A stretch of DNA of 64,000 nt from contig JAVIAB010000073.1 of assembly GCA_032433765.1 (NCBI GenBank), positions 59,601,065 to 59,665,064 on the forward strand. Reading direction: 5' to 3'. Source of the DNA: Megaustenia siamemsis (Eukaryota; Mollusca; Gastropoda; Stylommatophora; Ariophantidae). Made by a program: the position numbers and the translations under genes. This document shows positions 32,581 to 46,087 of this stretch, piece after piece; positions within the stretch are counted from its first letter, which is position 1; every line of letters starts with the position of its first letter. The notes under the pieces were generated by a model, which searched no databases, had not been told where the DNA came from, and saw only the letters and a list, made by a program, of their open reading frames with translations.

Positions 32581-32603
32581 ACAATTTCAGGGGAACAATA
32601 AAT

Positions 32604-33003
32604 GATATTTCCTAGTTTGATCAGATATAGTCTTTCAGTTTGGAAGAGTGATGTCCCCTAAAATATGTCTGCCAAAATACAGTGGTTCTACGCATTCTTG
32701 GCGTTGGGTCATTACGCTGGCATGTAATCATTTCGGAGTATCTGTTGATTGGGCGTTGGGTCCAGGGGTTAGGTTTAGCTTTAGTGTTAAATATTATAAA
32801 TATATTATAACGCGTGACAAAAACGACGCCACTCGGCCTAATTATGATCTTCTGATCGAAGGGAATTGTGCGGTTGATTACCAATCGCCGTAATGACCCC
32901 AACGCCAAGAATGCGTAGAACCACTGTATTTTGGCAGACATATTTTAGGGGACATCACTCTTCCAAACTGAAATACTATATCTGATCAAACTAGGAAATT
33001 ACC
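32604..33003. mobile_element. palindromic MITE-like element with about 115-bp inverted repeats
   Basis: The left arm (32607-32722: atttcctagtttgatcagat, tatgtctgccaaaatacagt, tctacgcattcttggcgttg) is repeated as a near-perfect reverse complement at 32888-32999. The roughly 165-bp centre is non-repetitive apart from a weakly matching arm extension. The octamer caataaat at 32596-32603 and 33004-33011 may be a target duplication. No transposase frame exists, so it would be a non-autonomous DNA element. The long arms would form a stable hairpin. Confidence 0.8.
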
Positions 33004-33162
33004 CAATAAATAAGAACTCACATTTACTCTTAAAGTAAATATTTATTATCGTTAGAATTGCATTATTACAGTATTCCATGGAAACCCATAGGTGATCAGT
33101 CGCTGTCAGCATATGGTGAAATCACTAACGGGTGTGCTCAAACTGATGGTTGGAGTAGCTCG

Positions 33163-33165
<3 letters not shown>

Positions 33166-33207
<42 letters not shown>
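33166..33207. repeat. (GA)n microsatellite
   Basis: About 20 GA dinucleotides, nearly perfect. Open frames reading RERERER across it are artefacts. Confidence 0.97.
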
Positions 33208-33209
<2 letters not shown>

Positions 33210-33920
33210 ATATTCGGCTTATTTTTGTAAGTTACCATGTTTCTTGTTGCTGTTTTTGTCTTACAGGTTCTACCATCTATTTAGCGAGACACAATCCTTT
33301 CAACATCAGACTAGATTTTCTGGGTTATATTAGGCCGCACAACACCCACCTCAACTTCTTGCCCTGCAGTACAGATCCATCAGTGTATATAACATCGTTA
33401 TATTAAGAGCCGTCAACATCAAGTGTTTAATTTCAAGGTCTGTGCGTCCAATGCACCACTCTCGTTGCTTTTTTACTCATTTTATGTCCATATATTTTAC
33501 ATTTCAGCCTTTAATTGCTGCACTGTGTATCAAGTTTGGCGTCATCTTAAGAAACGACAAAAGAAATTATAAAGGAAGGGTCGCCTATGTGCACTCTTCC
33601 TCGTTTATTGGGAAGAAGCGATGTATAGTTGGATATAGGGATGGAAGTTGAATACTGTCTGACCAGCCTCTGTTTCGTTTAGGTCGTTTATGCTAATTAA
33701 TTATTAAGGTAGGAACAAGAGAAAAGCATAAATAAGAGAACTTCTCTCATATGCAAACAAGAGACAATGGTTTCTTACCGCTATAGAGTGACATAGAAAC
33801 GTTATATATCTAAACTTTACAGAAGATTACGATTCAAATTCCGTCAGGTTGTGACAAAAGAAGAACAAGACAGCATGAAACGGTCTCTTTGAATTGTGAA
33901 GGGGAAAAAGTATGTTAATC
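33210..33920. other. unannotated sequence
   Basis: Contains short open frames with no recognisable domain. A stretch near 33660-33800 is AT-rich. Nothing else was seen. Confidence 0.5.
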
Positions 33921-33939
33921 CTCGATCTTTGCCTGAAAC

Positions 33940-34378
33940 ATGGGGACATAATCAAATAGCTATGTTCAACAATGTTCTTGAAACATGGGGACATAATCAA
34001 ATAGCTATGTTCAACAATGTTCTTGAAACATGAGGACATAATCAAATAGCTATGTTCAACAATGTTCTTGAAACATAAGGACATAATCAAATAGCTATGT
34101 TCAACAATTTTCTTGAAACATGGGGACATAATCAAATAGCTATGTTCAACAATGTTCTTGAAACATGGGGACATAATCAAATAGCTATGTTCAACAATGT
34201 TCATGAAACATGGGGACATAATCAAATAGCTATGTTCAACAATGTTCTTGAAACATGGGGACATAATCAAATAGCAATGTTCAACAATGTTCATGAAACA
34301 TGGGAACATAATCAAATAGCTATGTTCAACAATGTTCTTGAAACATGGGAACATAATCAAATAGCTATGTTCAACAAT
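33940..34378. repeat. 45-bp minisatellite, left part of split array
   Basis: About ten copies of a 45-bp unit (tcttgaaacatggggacata, atcaaatagctatgttcaac, aatgt). Unit length is a multiple of three, so both strands stay open over hundreds of bases. The array is cut by a LINE B copy and resumes at about 35069. Confidence 0.95.
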
Positions 34379-35068
34379 ATTTGTAATAGCAAAAAGACAG
34401 AAGTAATGGTAGCAACAAAGAAAAAGACATCACCTCAGTGCAAAATAAAGACAATTTGAACAATATTAAAACAGGTAAATGAATTTAAATATTTGGGAAC
34501 TTTGTTAACCTCAAGCGGAAGATATACAAAAGAGGTGAGATGCAGAATGGCTCAGGCAAAAGCAGCTTTCCAAAAAATGAGGAAGATACTATGCAATCCA
34601 TTTTTGACAATAGAAACAAGAAAAAGAGTTCTTAAATGTTATGTAGAGCCAGTCTTAACATATGGATGCAAATCATGGACAATAGGACAACAGATAAGAA
34701 AATCACTGGAGTCTGTAGAAATGTGGTTTTACAGAAGAATGTTGAGAATACCATGGACAGCTAAGAAGAGTAATGAAAATGTTCTGAAAGAGGCCAAAGC
34801 AAAAAGAGAGCTAATTTCCAATATTAGGAAGAAACAATTCATAATTGTTTGGCCATGTAATGAGAAGAGAACAACTGGAATATATTGTAACAAGTGGAAA
34901 CATTGAGGGACGAAGAGATAGAGGGAAGCAAAGACAGAAAATACCAGACAGCTTGAGAGAATGGTTTGGCAGAAGGTCAACAACAGAAATAATAAAGAAC
35001 TGTCGAGATTGAAAGTTGTGGAGAGACATGATCACCTATGCCAGTAGGTCCGGTACTTGATGATGATG
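34379..35068 (+). mobile_element. LINE family B copy inserted in the 45-bp minisatellite
   Basis: The + frames give NSKKTEVMVATKKKTSPQC, MAQAKAAFQKMRKILCNPFL, KRVLKCYVEPVLTYGCKSW, MLRIPWTAKKSNENVLKEAK and ELISNIRKKQ, followed by a frameshift and the GATGATGAT tail. Both flanks are 45-bp repeat units, and atgttcaacaat occurs at 34367-34378 and 35069-35080. That repeat could be a target duplication or simply part of the array unit. Confidence 0.93.
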
Positions 35069-35138
35069 ATGTTCAACAATGTTCTTGCAACATGAGGACA
35101 TAATCAAATAGCTACGTTCAACAATGTTCTTGAAACAG
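35069..35138. repeat. 45-bp minisatellite, right part
   Basis: About one and a half units of the same array (tgttcttgcaacatgaggac, ataatcaaatagctacgttc) continue after the LINE B copy. Confidence 0.9.
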
Positions 35139-35139
35139 C

Positions 35140-36190
35140 TATACATGATGGAGTAGAAGCGTTGAAAGATGTTGAGTTTTATGATAAACAAAGTAAGAAC
35201 AGCTTCCATTCAGCTGAACAAAATATGAGCTTCAGAAAACAAACACGTACCAAGCTAATGTTCTTTAAAACAAGCATAAAACTGGGTTATCACATGACTC
35301 AGAAACATGCATTGGAATAATGATTAATAATCCAACTAAGGAAAATACACGGACATTCATAAACAACTATCTGGGGAAATTTCTGAACATCAGACAGACG
35401 ATATGGCAGATTAGAAATGAAGAAAATCAACAGAGCCAGTTGCGAAACAGATTTTGCATAGAAAATGGAGATGCATGCACACACAATAAGGAACATAACA
35501 TACAATACATGTATACAAGACATACACTGTCATGGAACTCACAGCGAAAGGAAAAGACAATCATGCTATCTTTCAAGAAGTTGGCCTTGTTTGAAAGGAA
35601 ATTGACAAAAAGTTTAAGAACAGAGATGGATAGAGAGACCTTGACCGTGGCCTATTAAGGGGAAAATGGAGGCATGGCGGACTTTGATTGATGTTCTTAA
35701 ACAAGGTTGGGAAACATATATGCTGAAGATGAATGCACTGCACCACAAGGGTGCAGAACGTCATGCAAAGCAAACCCGCTAATAAGCACACGAGGAAGAA
35801 ACACTGAAACAGCCAATACGTAAAGGGATGTTCTAATTATCTACAAGAACAAGGTAAATGAAGGCGCTGTCCTTGACAAATTGGCCACACGAGCTAATTT
35901 TTAATGAGGGAAAAATAAAGGAGAGGAAAGTGCGAGGCAGAAATCATCTGAGGTAAGTAAGACTTCCGTCAATAAATGAACGAGATAGTAAATGTAGCGT
36001 TCCTTGTCTCTCCCAAGTTGCATATCGTGTTCTGTAATTCTATTTCACACCTGTCAAAAATCCGACTTCTAGTGTACGCCAAGAAAACAAAAGCTCTCAG
36101 TCTCCCTACGGCTGAACTTTCATTATAGCATCATCGTGTGTCGTGCCGAGTTGTATTAGCAACAATTCTTTACTAATCTATTTCTTTGTA
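35140..36190. other. unannotated sequence
   Basis: A kilobase with moderate open frames on both strands but no domain I can name and no copy elsewhere in the window. It could be an old transposon or unique DNA. Confidence 0.5.
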
Positions 36191-36199
36191 AGTCCTATA

Positions 36200-36480
36200 T
36201 TTCTATCTATCTCTGTCTATCTATCTATCCACCTTTCGAGCCGTGACTGGTCCATAGGGCATACGGATACTCATTCTCTTTTTCTAAATTTTCTCTCTAG
36301 CAGTCTCAATCCTTGCAAAGCTCTTTTATCAAATCTCGCCATATGTCTCTGTTCTGTGCAAGCAACTCGATCTCATTGAGGGAGCCGATTCCTGCTTTAT
36401 TTACCTCTCTGATTAATGTTCTTCTCAGGTTTCTTTGGGTCGGCCTCTTTTCCTCCTACCTGTTGTTTCCCACAGTCCTA
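36200..36480 (-). mobile_element. LINE family A 3' fragment
   Basis: (CTAT)n at the left is followed by the antisense family A end (cctttcgagccgtgactggt) and the C-terminal coding part (gttctgtgcaagcaactcga, tgagggagccgattcctgct). Indels break the frame. Confidence 0.9.
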
Positions 36481-36804
36481 ATATTTAATAGGTTTAATTT
36501 AACCCCATTCCCTTAGTTTATTTCATTTGATGGTAAATCAATGAAGTTATTTCCCCTTCATCTAGCGACTTTACTTTAAGAGCCATTAACCATGTACATA
36601 CACTTCTACGTTCTAAAATGACGTAGCAATGGAAAGGGTGCAATCACAAAGAGTTTGCACAATTTGTAGGCGACACGTTCTAATAGCTTCACCAACTTCA
36701 ACTTTTGAAGAAAGGTCAACTGGTTCAGTAACGAACCCAAGATAGAGGGATTTGATTATCAACTTCGAAGGTTAAATGAAATCCTGTGGATAACGAATTT
36801 GTCA

Positions 36805-37015
36805 CGTTGTCAACACGTAATACAACGAATCATGAATCTAGCACGCTGTCACCACGTAATACAACGAATCATGAATCTAGCACGCTGTCACCACGTAATA
36901 CAACGAATCATGAATCCAGCACGCTGTCGCCACGTAATACAACGAATCATGAATCCAGCACGCTGTCACCTCGTAATACAACGAATCATGAATCTAGCAC
37001 GCTGTCATGTTATAC
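36805..37015. repeat. 39-bp minisatellite, about five copies
   Basis: The unit is cacgctgtcaccacgtaata, caacgaatcatgaatctag. Copies are more than 90% alike. It has the same length as the much larger array starting at about 37085, but the sequence is not obviously related. Confidence 0.93.
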
Positions 37016-37084
37016 CGTGAAGAGGGAATTCAACATGCTTTCGTCGCTAAGTTTTACTGCGTGGGTGAAGGGTACAACCACTAA

Positions 37085-40000
37085 ACAACTCATTAGACCA
37101 TTAACCCATTTCACAAAAACTAAATTAGTCATAAGATTATTAACCACATTCACAACCGATAAACTACTTATAAGACAATTAACTAAATTCATAACAACTA
37201 AGTTACTCATCAGATTATTAACCCAATTTACAAGAAACTACATTACTCAAAAGAAAATTAACCCAATTGACAACTAAATTACTAAAAAAAAAACTATTAA
37301 CCCAATTCACAACAATTAAATTACTCATAAAACAAAGAACACATCTCACAACAACTAAATACTCACAAGACAAAGAACACATCTCACAACAACTAAATTA
37401 CTCACAAGACAAAGAAACACATCTCACAACAACTAAATTACTCACAAGACAAAGAACACATCTCACAACAACTAAATTACTCACAAGACAAAGAACACAT
37501 CTCACAACAACTAAATTACTCATAAGACCATGAAGCAAAATCCCATCAACTAAATTAGTCATAAGACCATTAAACAGATTCAGAACAATTAAGTTACTCA
37601 TAAGATAATAAACACATCTCAAAACAACTAAATTACTTATTAAGACCATGAGCACATCTCATAAGAATTAAATTACTTTGTAAGACGATGAACACAAGTC
37701 TCAACCACTAAAGTAACTCACAACATTTGAAATGCTCATACGATCGCTACACAAGTGACAATAACTAATTAACTCATTAGGCAACTAACATAACTCACAA
37801 CATTTGAAATGCTCATACGATCACTACACAAGTGACAATAACTAATTAACTCATTAGACAACTAACATAACTCACAACTAAATTACTCATGAGATGATAA
37901 AGACAACTCACAATAACTAGATTACTCATAAGACCACCAAGACAACACTAATAACTTAGGAGATATCAAAAGCAACTCACAACAAGTAAACTACTCATAC
38001 ACCAAACAGACAGCCAACAATAACTAAATTACCTATGAGATCATAAAGAGAACCAACAATTAAATTACTCAGGAGGCCACCAACATAACTAACAACTACT
38101 AAATTACACATAAGACCACCAACATAACTAACAACTACTAAATTACACATAAGACCACCAACATAACTAACAACTACTAAATTACACATAAGACCACCAA
38201 CATAACTAACAACTACTAAATTACACATAAGACCACCAACATAAACTCACAACTACTAAATTACACATAAGACACCAACATAACTAACAACTACTAAATT
38301 ACACATAAGACCACCAACATAACTCACAACTACTAAATTACACATAAGACCACCAACATAACTCACAACTACTAAATTACACATAAGACCACCAACATAA
38401 CTAACAACTACTAAATTACACATAAGTCACCAACATAACTAACAACTACTAAATTACACATAAGACCACCAACATAACTAACAACTACTAAATTACACAT
38501 AAGACCACCAACATAACTAACAACTACTAAATTACACATAAGTCCACCAAACATAACTAACAACTACTAAATACACATAAGTCCACCAACATAACTAACA
38601 ACTACTAAATTACACATAAGTCCACCAACATAACTCACAACTACTAAATTACACATAAGTCCACCAACATAACTAACAATACTAAATTACACATAAGTCC
38701 ACCAACATAACTAACAACTACTAAATTACACATAAGTCCACCAACATAACTCACAACTACTAAATTACACATAAGACCACCAACATAACTAACAACTACT
38801 AAATTACACATAAGTCCACCAACATAACTAACAACTACTAAATTACACATAAGACCACCAACATAACTAACAACTACTAAATTACACATAAGACCACCAA
38901 CATAACTAACAACTACTAAATTACACATAAGACCACCAACATAACTAACAACTACTAAATTACACATAAGACCACCAACATAACTAACAACTACTAAATT
39001 ACACATAAGACCACCAACATAACTAACAACTACTAAATTACACATAAGACCACCAACATAACTAACAACTACTAAATTACACATAAGACCACCAACATAA
39101 CTAACAACTACTAAATTACACATAAGACCACCAACATAACTAACAACTACTAAATTACACATAAGACCACCAACATAACTAACAACTACTAAATTACACA
39201 TAAGTCCACCAACATAAACTAACAACTACTAAATTACACATAAGACCACCAACATAACTAACAACTACTAAATTACACATAAGACCACCAACATAACTCA
39301 CAACTACTAAATTATGCATAAGTCCACCAACATAACTCACAACCACTAAATTATGCATAAGTCCACCAACATAACTAACAACTACTAAATTATGCATAAG
39401 TCCACCAACATAACTAACAACTACTAAATTACACATAAGACCACCAACATAACTAACAACTACTAAATTACACATAAGACCACCAACATAACTCACAACC
39501 ACTAAATTATGCATAAGTCCACCAACATAACTAACAACTATTAAATTACACATAAGACCACCAACATAACTCACAACCACTAAATTATGCATAAGTCCAC
39601 CAACATAACTAACAACTATTAAATTACACATAAGACCACCAACATAACTCACAACCACTAAATTATGCATAAGTCACCAACATAACTAACAACTACTAAA
39701 TTATGCATAAGTCCACCAACATAACTAACAACTACTAAATTATGCATAAGTCCACCAACATAACTAACAACTACTAAATTATGCATAAGTCCACCAACAT
39801 AACTAACAACTACTAAATTATGCATAAGTCCACCAACATAACTAACAACTACTAAATTATGCATAAGTCCACCAACATAACTAACAACTACTAAATTACA
39901 CATAAGACCACCAACATAACTAACAACTACTAAATTACACATAAGACCACCAACATAACTAACAACTACTAAATTATGCATAAGTCCACCAACATAACTA

Positions 40001-43000
40001 ACAACTACTAAATTACACATAAGACCACCAACATAACTAACAACTACTAAATTATGCATAAGTCCACCAACATAACTAACAACTACTAAATTATGCATAA
40101 GTCCACCAACATAACTAACAACTACTAAATTATGCATAAGTCCACCAACATAACTAACAACTACTAAATTATGCATAAGACCACCAACATAACTAACAAC
40201 TACTAAATTATGCATAAGTCCACCAACATAACTAACAACTACTAAATTATGCATAAGACCACCAACATAACTAACAACTACTAAATTATGCATAAGACCA
40301 CCAACATAACTAAAAACTACTAAATTATGCATAAGTCCACCAACATAACTAACAACTACTAAATTACACATAAGACCACCAACATAACTAACAACTACTA
40401 AATTACACATAAGACCACCAACATAACTAACAACTACTAAATTATGCATAAGTCCACTAACTTAACTCACAACCACTAAATTATGCATAAGTCCACCAAC
40501 ATAACTCACAACTACTAAATTATGCATAAGTCCACCAACATAACTCACAACCACTAAATTATGCATAAGTCCACCAACATAACTAACAACTAAAGTATGA
40601 ATAAGTCCACCAACATAACTCACAACTACTAAATTATGCATAAGTCCACCAACATAACTAACAACTAAAGTATGAATAAGTCCACCAACATAACTCACAA
40701 CTACTAAATTATGCATAAGTCCACCAACATAACTCACAACTACTAAATTATGCATAAGTCCACCAACATAACTAACAACTACTAAATTATGCATAAGTCC
40801 ACCAACATAAACTAACAACTACTAAATTATGCATAAGACCACCAACATAACTAACAACTACTAAATTATGCATAAGTCCACCAACATAACTAACAACTAC
40901 TAAATTATGCATAAGACCACCAACATAACTAACAACTACTAAATTACACATAAGACCACCAACATAACTAACAACTACTAAATTATGCATAAGTCCACCA
41001 ACATAACTAACAACTACTAAATTATGCATAAGACCACCAACATAACTAACAACTACTAAATTATGCATAAGTCCACCAACATAACTAACAACTACTAAAT
41101 TACACATAAGACCACCAACATAACTCACAACTACTAAATTATGCATAAGTCCACCAACATAACTAACAACTAAAGTATGAATAAGTCCACCAACATAACT
41201 CACAACTACTAAATTATGCATAAGTCCACCAACATAACTCACAACTACTAAATTATGCATAAGTCCACCAACATAACTCACAACTACTAAATTATGCATA
41301 AGTCCACCAACATAACTAACAACTACTAAATTACACATAAGACCACCAACATAACTAACAACTACTAAATTACACATAAGACCACCAACATAACTCACAA
41401 CTACTAAATTATGCATAAGTCCACCAACATAACTCACAACCACTAAATTATGCATAAGTCCACCAACATAACTAACAACTACTAAATTATGCATAAGTCC
41501 ACCAACATAACTAACAACTACTAAATTACACATAAGACACCAACATAACTAACAACTACTAAATTACACATAAGACCACCAACATAACTCACAACCACTA
41601 AATTATGCATAAGTCCACCAACATAACTAACAACTATTAAATTACACATAAGACCACCAACATAACTCACAACCACTAAATTATGCATAAGTCCACCAAC
41701 ATAACTAACAACTATTAAATTACACATAAGACCACCAACATAACTCACAACCACTAAATTATGCATAAGTCCACCAACATAACTAACAACTACTAAATTA
41801 TGCATAAGTCCACCAACATAACTAACAACTACTAAATTATGCATAAGTCCACCAACATAACTAACAACTACTAAATTATGCATAAGTCCACCAACATAAC
41901 TAACAACTACTAAATTATGCATAAGTCCACCAACATAACTAACAACTACTAAATTATGCATAAGTCCACCAACATAACTAACAACTACTAAATTACACAT
42001 AAGACCACCAACATAACTAACAACTACTAAATTACACATAAGACCACCAACATAACTAACAACTACTAAATTATGCATAAGTCCACCAACATAACTAACA
42101 ACTACTAAATTACACATAAGACCACCAACATAACTAACAACTACTAAATTATGCATAAGTCCACCAACATAACTAACAACTACTAAATTATGCATAAGTC
42201 CACCAACATAACTAACAACTACTAAATTATGCATAAGTCCACCAACATAACTAACAACTACTAAATTATGCATAAGACCACCACACATAACTAACAACTA
42301 CTAAATTATGCATAAGTCCACCAACATAACTAACAACTACTAAATTATGCATAAGACCACCAACATAACTAACAACTACTAAATTATGCATAAGACCACC
42401 AACATAACTAACAACTACTAAATTATGCATAAGTCCACCAACATAACTAACAACTACTAAATTACACATAAGACCACCAACATAACTAACAACTACTAAA
42501 TTACACATAAGACCACCAACATAACTAAACAACTACTAAATTATGCATAAGTCCACTAACTTAACTCACAACCACTAAATTATGCATAAGTCCACCAACA
42601 TAACTCACAACTACTAAATTATGCATAAGTCCACCAACATAACTCACAACCACTAAATTATGCATAAGTCCACCAACATAACTAACAACTAAAGTATGAA
42701 TAAGTCCACCAACATAACTCACAACTACTAAATTATGCATAAGTCCACCAACATAACTAACAACTAAAGTATGAATAAGTCCACCAACATAACTCACAAC
42801 TACTAAATTATGCATAAGTCCACCAACATAACTCACAACTACTAAATTATGCATAAGTCCACCAACATAACTAACAACTACTAAATTATGCATAAGTCCA
42901 CCAACATAACTAACAACTACTAAATTATGCATAAGACCACCAACATAACTAACAACTACTAAATTATGCATAAGTCCACCAACATAACTAACAACTACTA

Positions 43001-44870
43001 AATTATGCATAAGACCACCAACATAACTAACAACTACTAAATTACACATAAGACCACCAACATAACTAACAACTACTAAATTATGCATAAGTCCACCAAC
43101 ATAACTAACAACTACTAAATTATGCATAAGACCACCAACATAACTAACAACTACTAAATTATGCATAAGTCCACCAACATAACTAACAACTACTAAATTA
43201 CACATAAGACCACCAACATAACTCACAACTACTAAATTATGCATAAGTCCACCAACATAACTAACAACTAAAGTATGAATAAGTCCACCAACATAACTCA
43301 CAACTACTAAATTATGCATAAGTCCACCAACATAACTCACAACTACTAAATTATGCATAAGTCCACCAACATAACTCACAACTACTAAATTATGCATAAG
43401 TCCACCAACATAACTCACAACTACTAAATTACACATAAGACCACCAACATAACTCACAACTACTAAATTATGCATAAGTCCACCAACATAACTCACAACT
43501 ATTAAATTACACATAAGACCACCAACATAACTCACAACCACTAAATTATGCATAAGTCCACCAACATAACTAACAAACTAAAGTATGAATAAGACCACCA
43601 ACATAACTCACAACCACTAAATTATGCATAAGTCCACCAACATAACTCACAACTACTAAATTACACATAAGACCACCAACATAACTAACAACTAAAGTAT
43701 GAATAAGTCCACCAACATAACTCACAACTACTAAATTATGCATAAGTCCACCAACATAACTCACAACTACTAAATTATGCATAAGTCCACCAACATAACT
43801 AACAACTAAAGTATGAATAAGTCCACCAACATAACTCACAACTACTAAATTATGCATAAGTCCACCAACATAACTCACAACCACTAAATTATGCATAAGT
43901 CCACCAACATAACTCACAACACTAAATTATGCATAAGTCCACCAACATAACTAACAACTAAAGTATGAATAAGTCCACCAACATAACTCACAACTACTAA
44001 ATTATGCATAAGTCCACCAACATAACTCACAACTACTAAATTATGCATAAGTCCACCAACATAACTCACAAACTACTAAATTATGCATAAGTCCACCAAC
44101 ATAACTCACAACTACTAAATTATGCATAAGTCCACCAACATAACTCACAACCACTAAATTATGCATAAGACCACCAACATAACTCACAACCACTACATTA
44201 TGCATAAGGCCACCAACATAACTCAGAAATAAATTATACAAAAACCACCAACACAGCTCAGAAATAAATTAAACAAAACATCACCAACATAACTCAGAAA
44301 TAAATTATACAAAAACCACCAACACAACTCAGAAATAAATTATACAAAAAACCACCAACATAACTCAGAAATAAATTATACAAAAGACCATCAAAATAAC
44401 TCACAACCACTAAATTATGCATAAAACCACCAACATAACTCACAACCACTATATTATGCATAAAGCCACCAACATAACTCACAACCACTAAATTATGCAT
44501 AAAACCACCAACATAACTCACAACCACTAAATTATGCATAAAAATAACCAACATAACTCACAACCACTACATTATACATAAGGCCACCAACATAACTCAC
44601 AACCACTATATTATGCATAAGGCCACCAACATAACTCACAACCACTATATTATGCATAAGGCCACCAACATAACTCAAAAATAAATTATACAAAAACCAC
44701 CAACACAGCTCAGAAATAAATTGTAAAAGATCACCAACATAACTCAGAAATAAATTATAGAAAAAACCACCAACACAACTCAGAAATAAATTACACATAA
44801 AACCACCAATGTAACTCACAACCACTAAATTATCACTTAAACCACTAACATACTCATCAATTCATTTTCA
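37085..44870. repeat. 39-bp satellite array, about 200 copies with higher-order structure
   Basis: The core unit is ccaccaacataactaacaac, tactaaattacacataaga. Left (37085-38060) and right (44220-44870) edges are diverged, while the centre (38060-44220) is highly uniform. Three main subtypes occur: acacataagacc, tgcataagtcc, and a shorter form with aactaaagtatgaataagtcc. Landmarks repeat about 2.1 kb apart (gtccactaacttaactcac at 40452 and 42551; aactattaaatt at about 39537 and 41632), indicating a large internal duplication. The unit is a multiple of three and keeps the minus strand open as repeats of MCNLVVVSYVGGL, with no sign that this is a gene. Confidence 0.97.
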
Positions 44871-44871
44871 G

Positions 44872-45155
44872 CTATCCTGAAAATATTCAAAATTCCATTT
44901 TCTTGAAGTATCCAAAAGAACTGGGCCAAGCCTGAATTCCTTGTACTGATTGACCCTTTGTTTTTGTTTTATCCAAGGACGCTCCACTGCTACTTTCTAG
45001 CCGTTCAGACATTAGTTTAATCACTTTTTAAAAGCAACATCTGTTGCCGCAAATTTATGCTCAATTTGCTTGTCCCTTGTTCATATTTTATCAAGCGATG
45101 AAGGATATATATATATATATATAGATATCGTTCTAATCTCCCTTTTCGGTACCAT
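44872..45155. other. unannotated sequence with a short (TA)n
   Basis: A TA run lies at about 45107-45122. Nothing else was recognised. Confidence 0.6.
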
Positions 45156-45159
45156 CAGT

Positions 45160-45500
45160 GGCGTAGTTCTGGTATATAATTTATTTCTGCGTTTGCCCCG
45201 ATTACTGCCTCTTGTCTCTTTACACAGTCAGCCTTTACTATGGTTACATTTGAGTGTTATTCTGTGGTTTACATCAAGATGGGAAATTTGCTTCTTTTGG
45301 CCAGAAAGGATCCGATCTCAGCATGTCGTTTATGGTTGTGGAGTTGTTTTCCTTCTTTGATTCCTACTTGCTTGGCCGTTATGGTTTCAAGCAGCCACGT
45401 GGAGGTGGAGTAAGGTTTTCATCAACTTTAGTTCACTAATTCTGATGCTGTACCGAAATTTCAAACATCGCAGCTAACCACGACAGAACGTAATTACGAC
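45160..45500 (-). repeat. dispersed repeat family E fragment, antisense
   Basis: Includes cgtggaggtggagtaaggtt and ttctgatgctgtaccgaaat, matching 17180-17250. The reverse complement has the 'accttactccacctccacg' block found sense-wise at 12950 and 22150. Confidence 0.5.
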
Positions 45501-45582
45501 TACTTACCTTCCTGTTACGGTGGACGAGGAAGATACACTCACGTCGGACAAACATATAACAAAGACCATACGCCACTGTCTA

Positions 45583-45803
45583 CAAAGGACAAGAGGTAGG
45601 GTTCGATCTCAAACGACGGCCTCCGATTCACCCAGCCTTTAATGGGTACCGGATTTTTTTAATGGGAAAGTTAAGCGGCACGGGCGTAATACCGACCACA
45701 TTACCCCAAAAATCATGTGCCGAAGGTCTGTAAAATGTATGGTCACTAACACCATATTCCCTATATACCACTTGGTGTAACGGGAGTACTTTACTTTACT
45801 TTT
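45583..45803 (+). mobile_element. SINE family F, 5'-truncated, with 15-bp target duplication
   Basis: Starts caaaggacaagaggtagggt, carries a B box variant (ggttcgatctc), body (cacgggcgtaataccgacca) and tail ttactttactttt. The direct repeat atacgccactg(t/c)cta at 45568-45582 and 45804-45818 has one mismatch. The first A box is lost. Confidence 0.92.
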
Positions 45804-46087
45804 ATACGCCACTGCCTAAAATAATTGAACAACATTATTCTCGGAACGCTATTTCAGCATCTCAAATTGATATTACTTTAGCCATTAACGTTAACATCTA
45901 AAACACTCTATGGATGGCATTATATTGACAATATTCATGTTATTAAAAATGTATTCGTTTTGGTTAAGCTTTGTGAATATAATTTGCCAGCTTTGTTGCT
46001 CTTTATATTGTGTCGACGATGTGATGCAGAACGAGTTCAGAGTGAACAGACATATGTCTTTCTGTCAGTTCTATTTTAAGAAAAAAT

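Noticed and set aside
38644..43917. Long minus-strand open frames made of MCNLVVVSYVGGL repeats
   Set aside because: The 39-bp unit is a multiple of three, so one lucky frame stays open. Units change freely at all codon positions, indels break the frame often, and no promoter, splice or domain signal exists.
45070..45360. Small hydrophobic + frame as a membrane peptide gene
   Set aside because: It overlaps an antisense dispersed repeat (family E) and a TA microsatellite. There is no support for coding.
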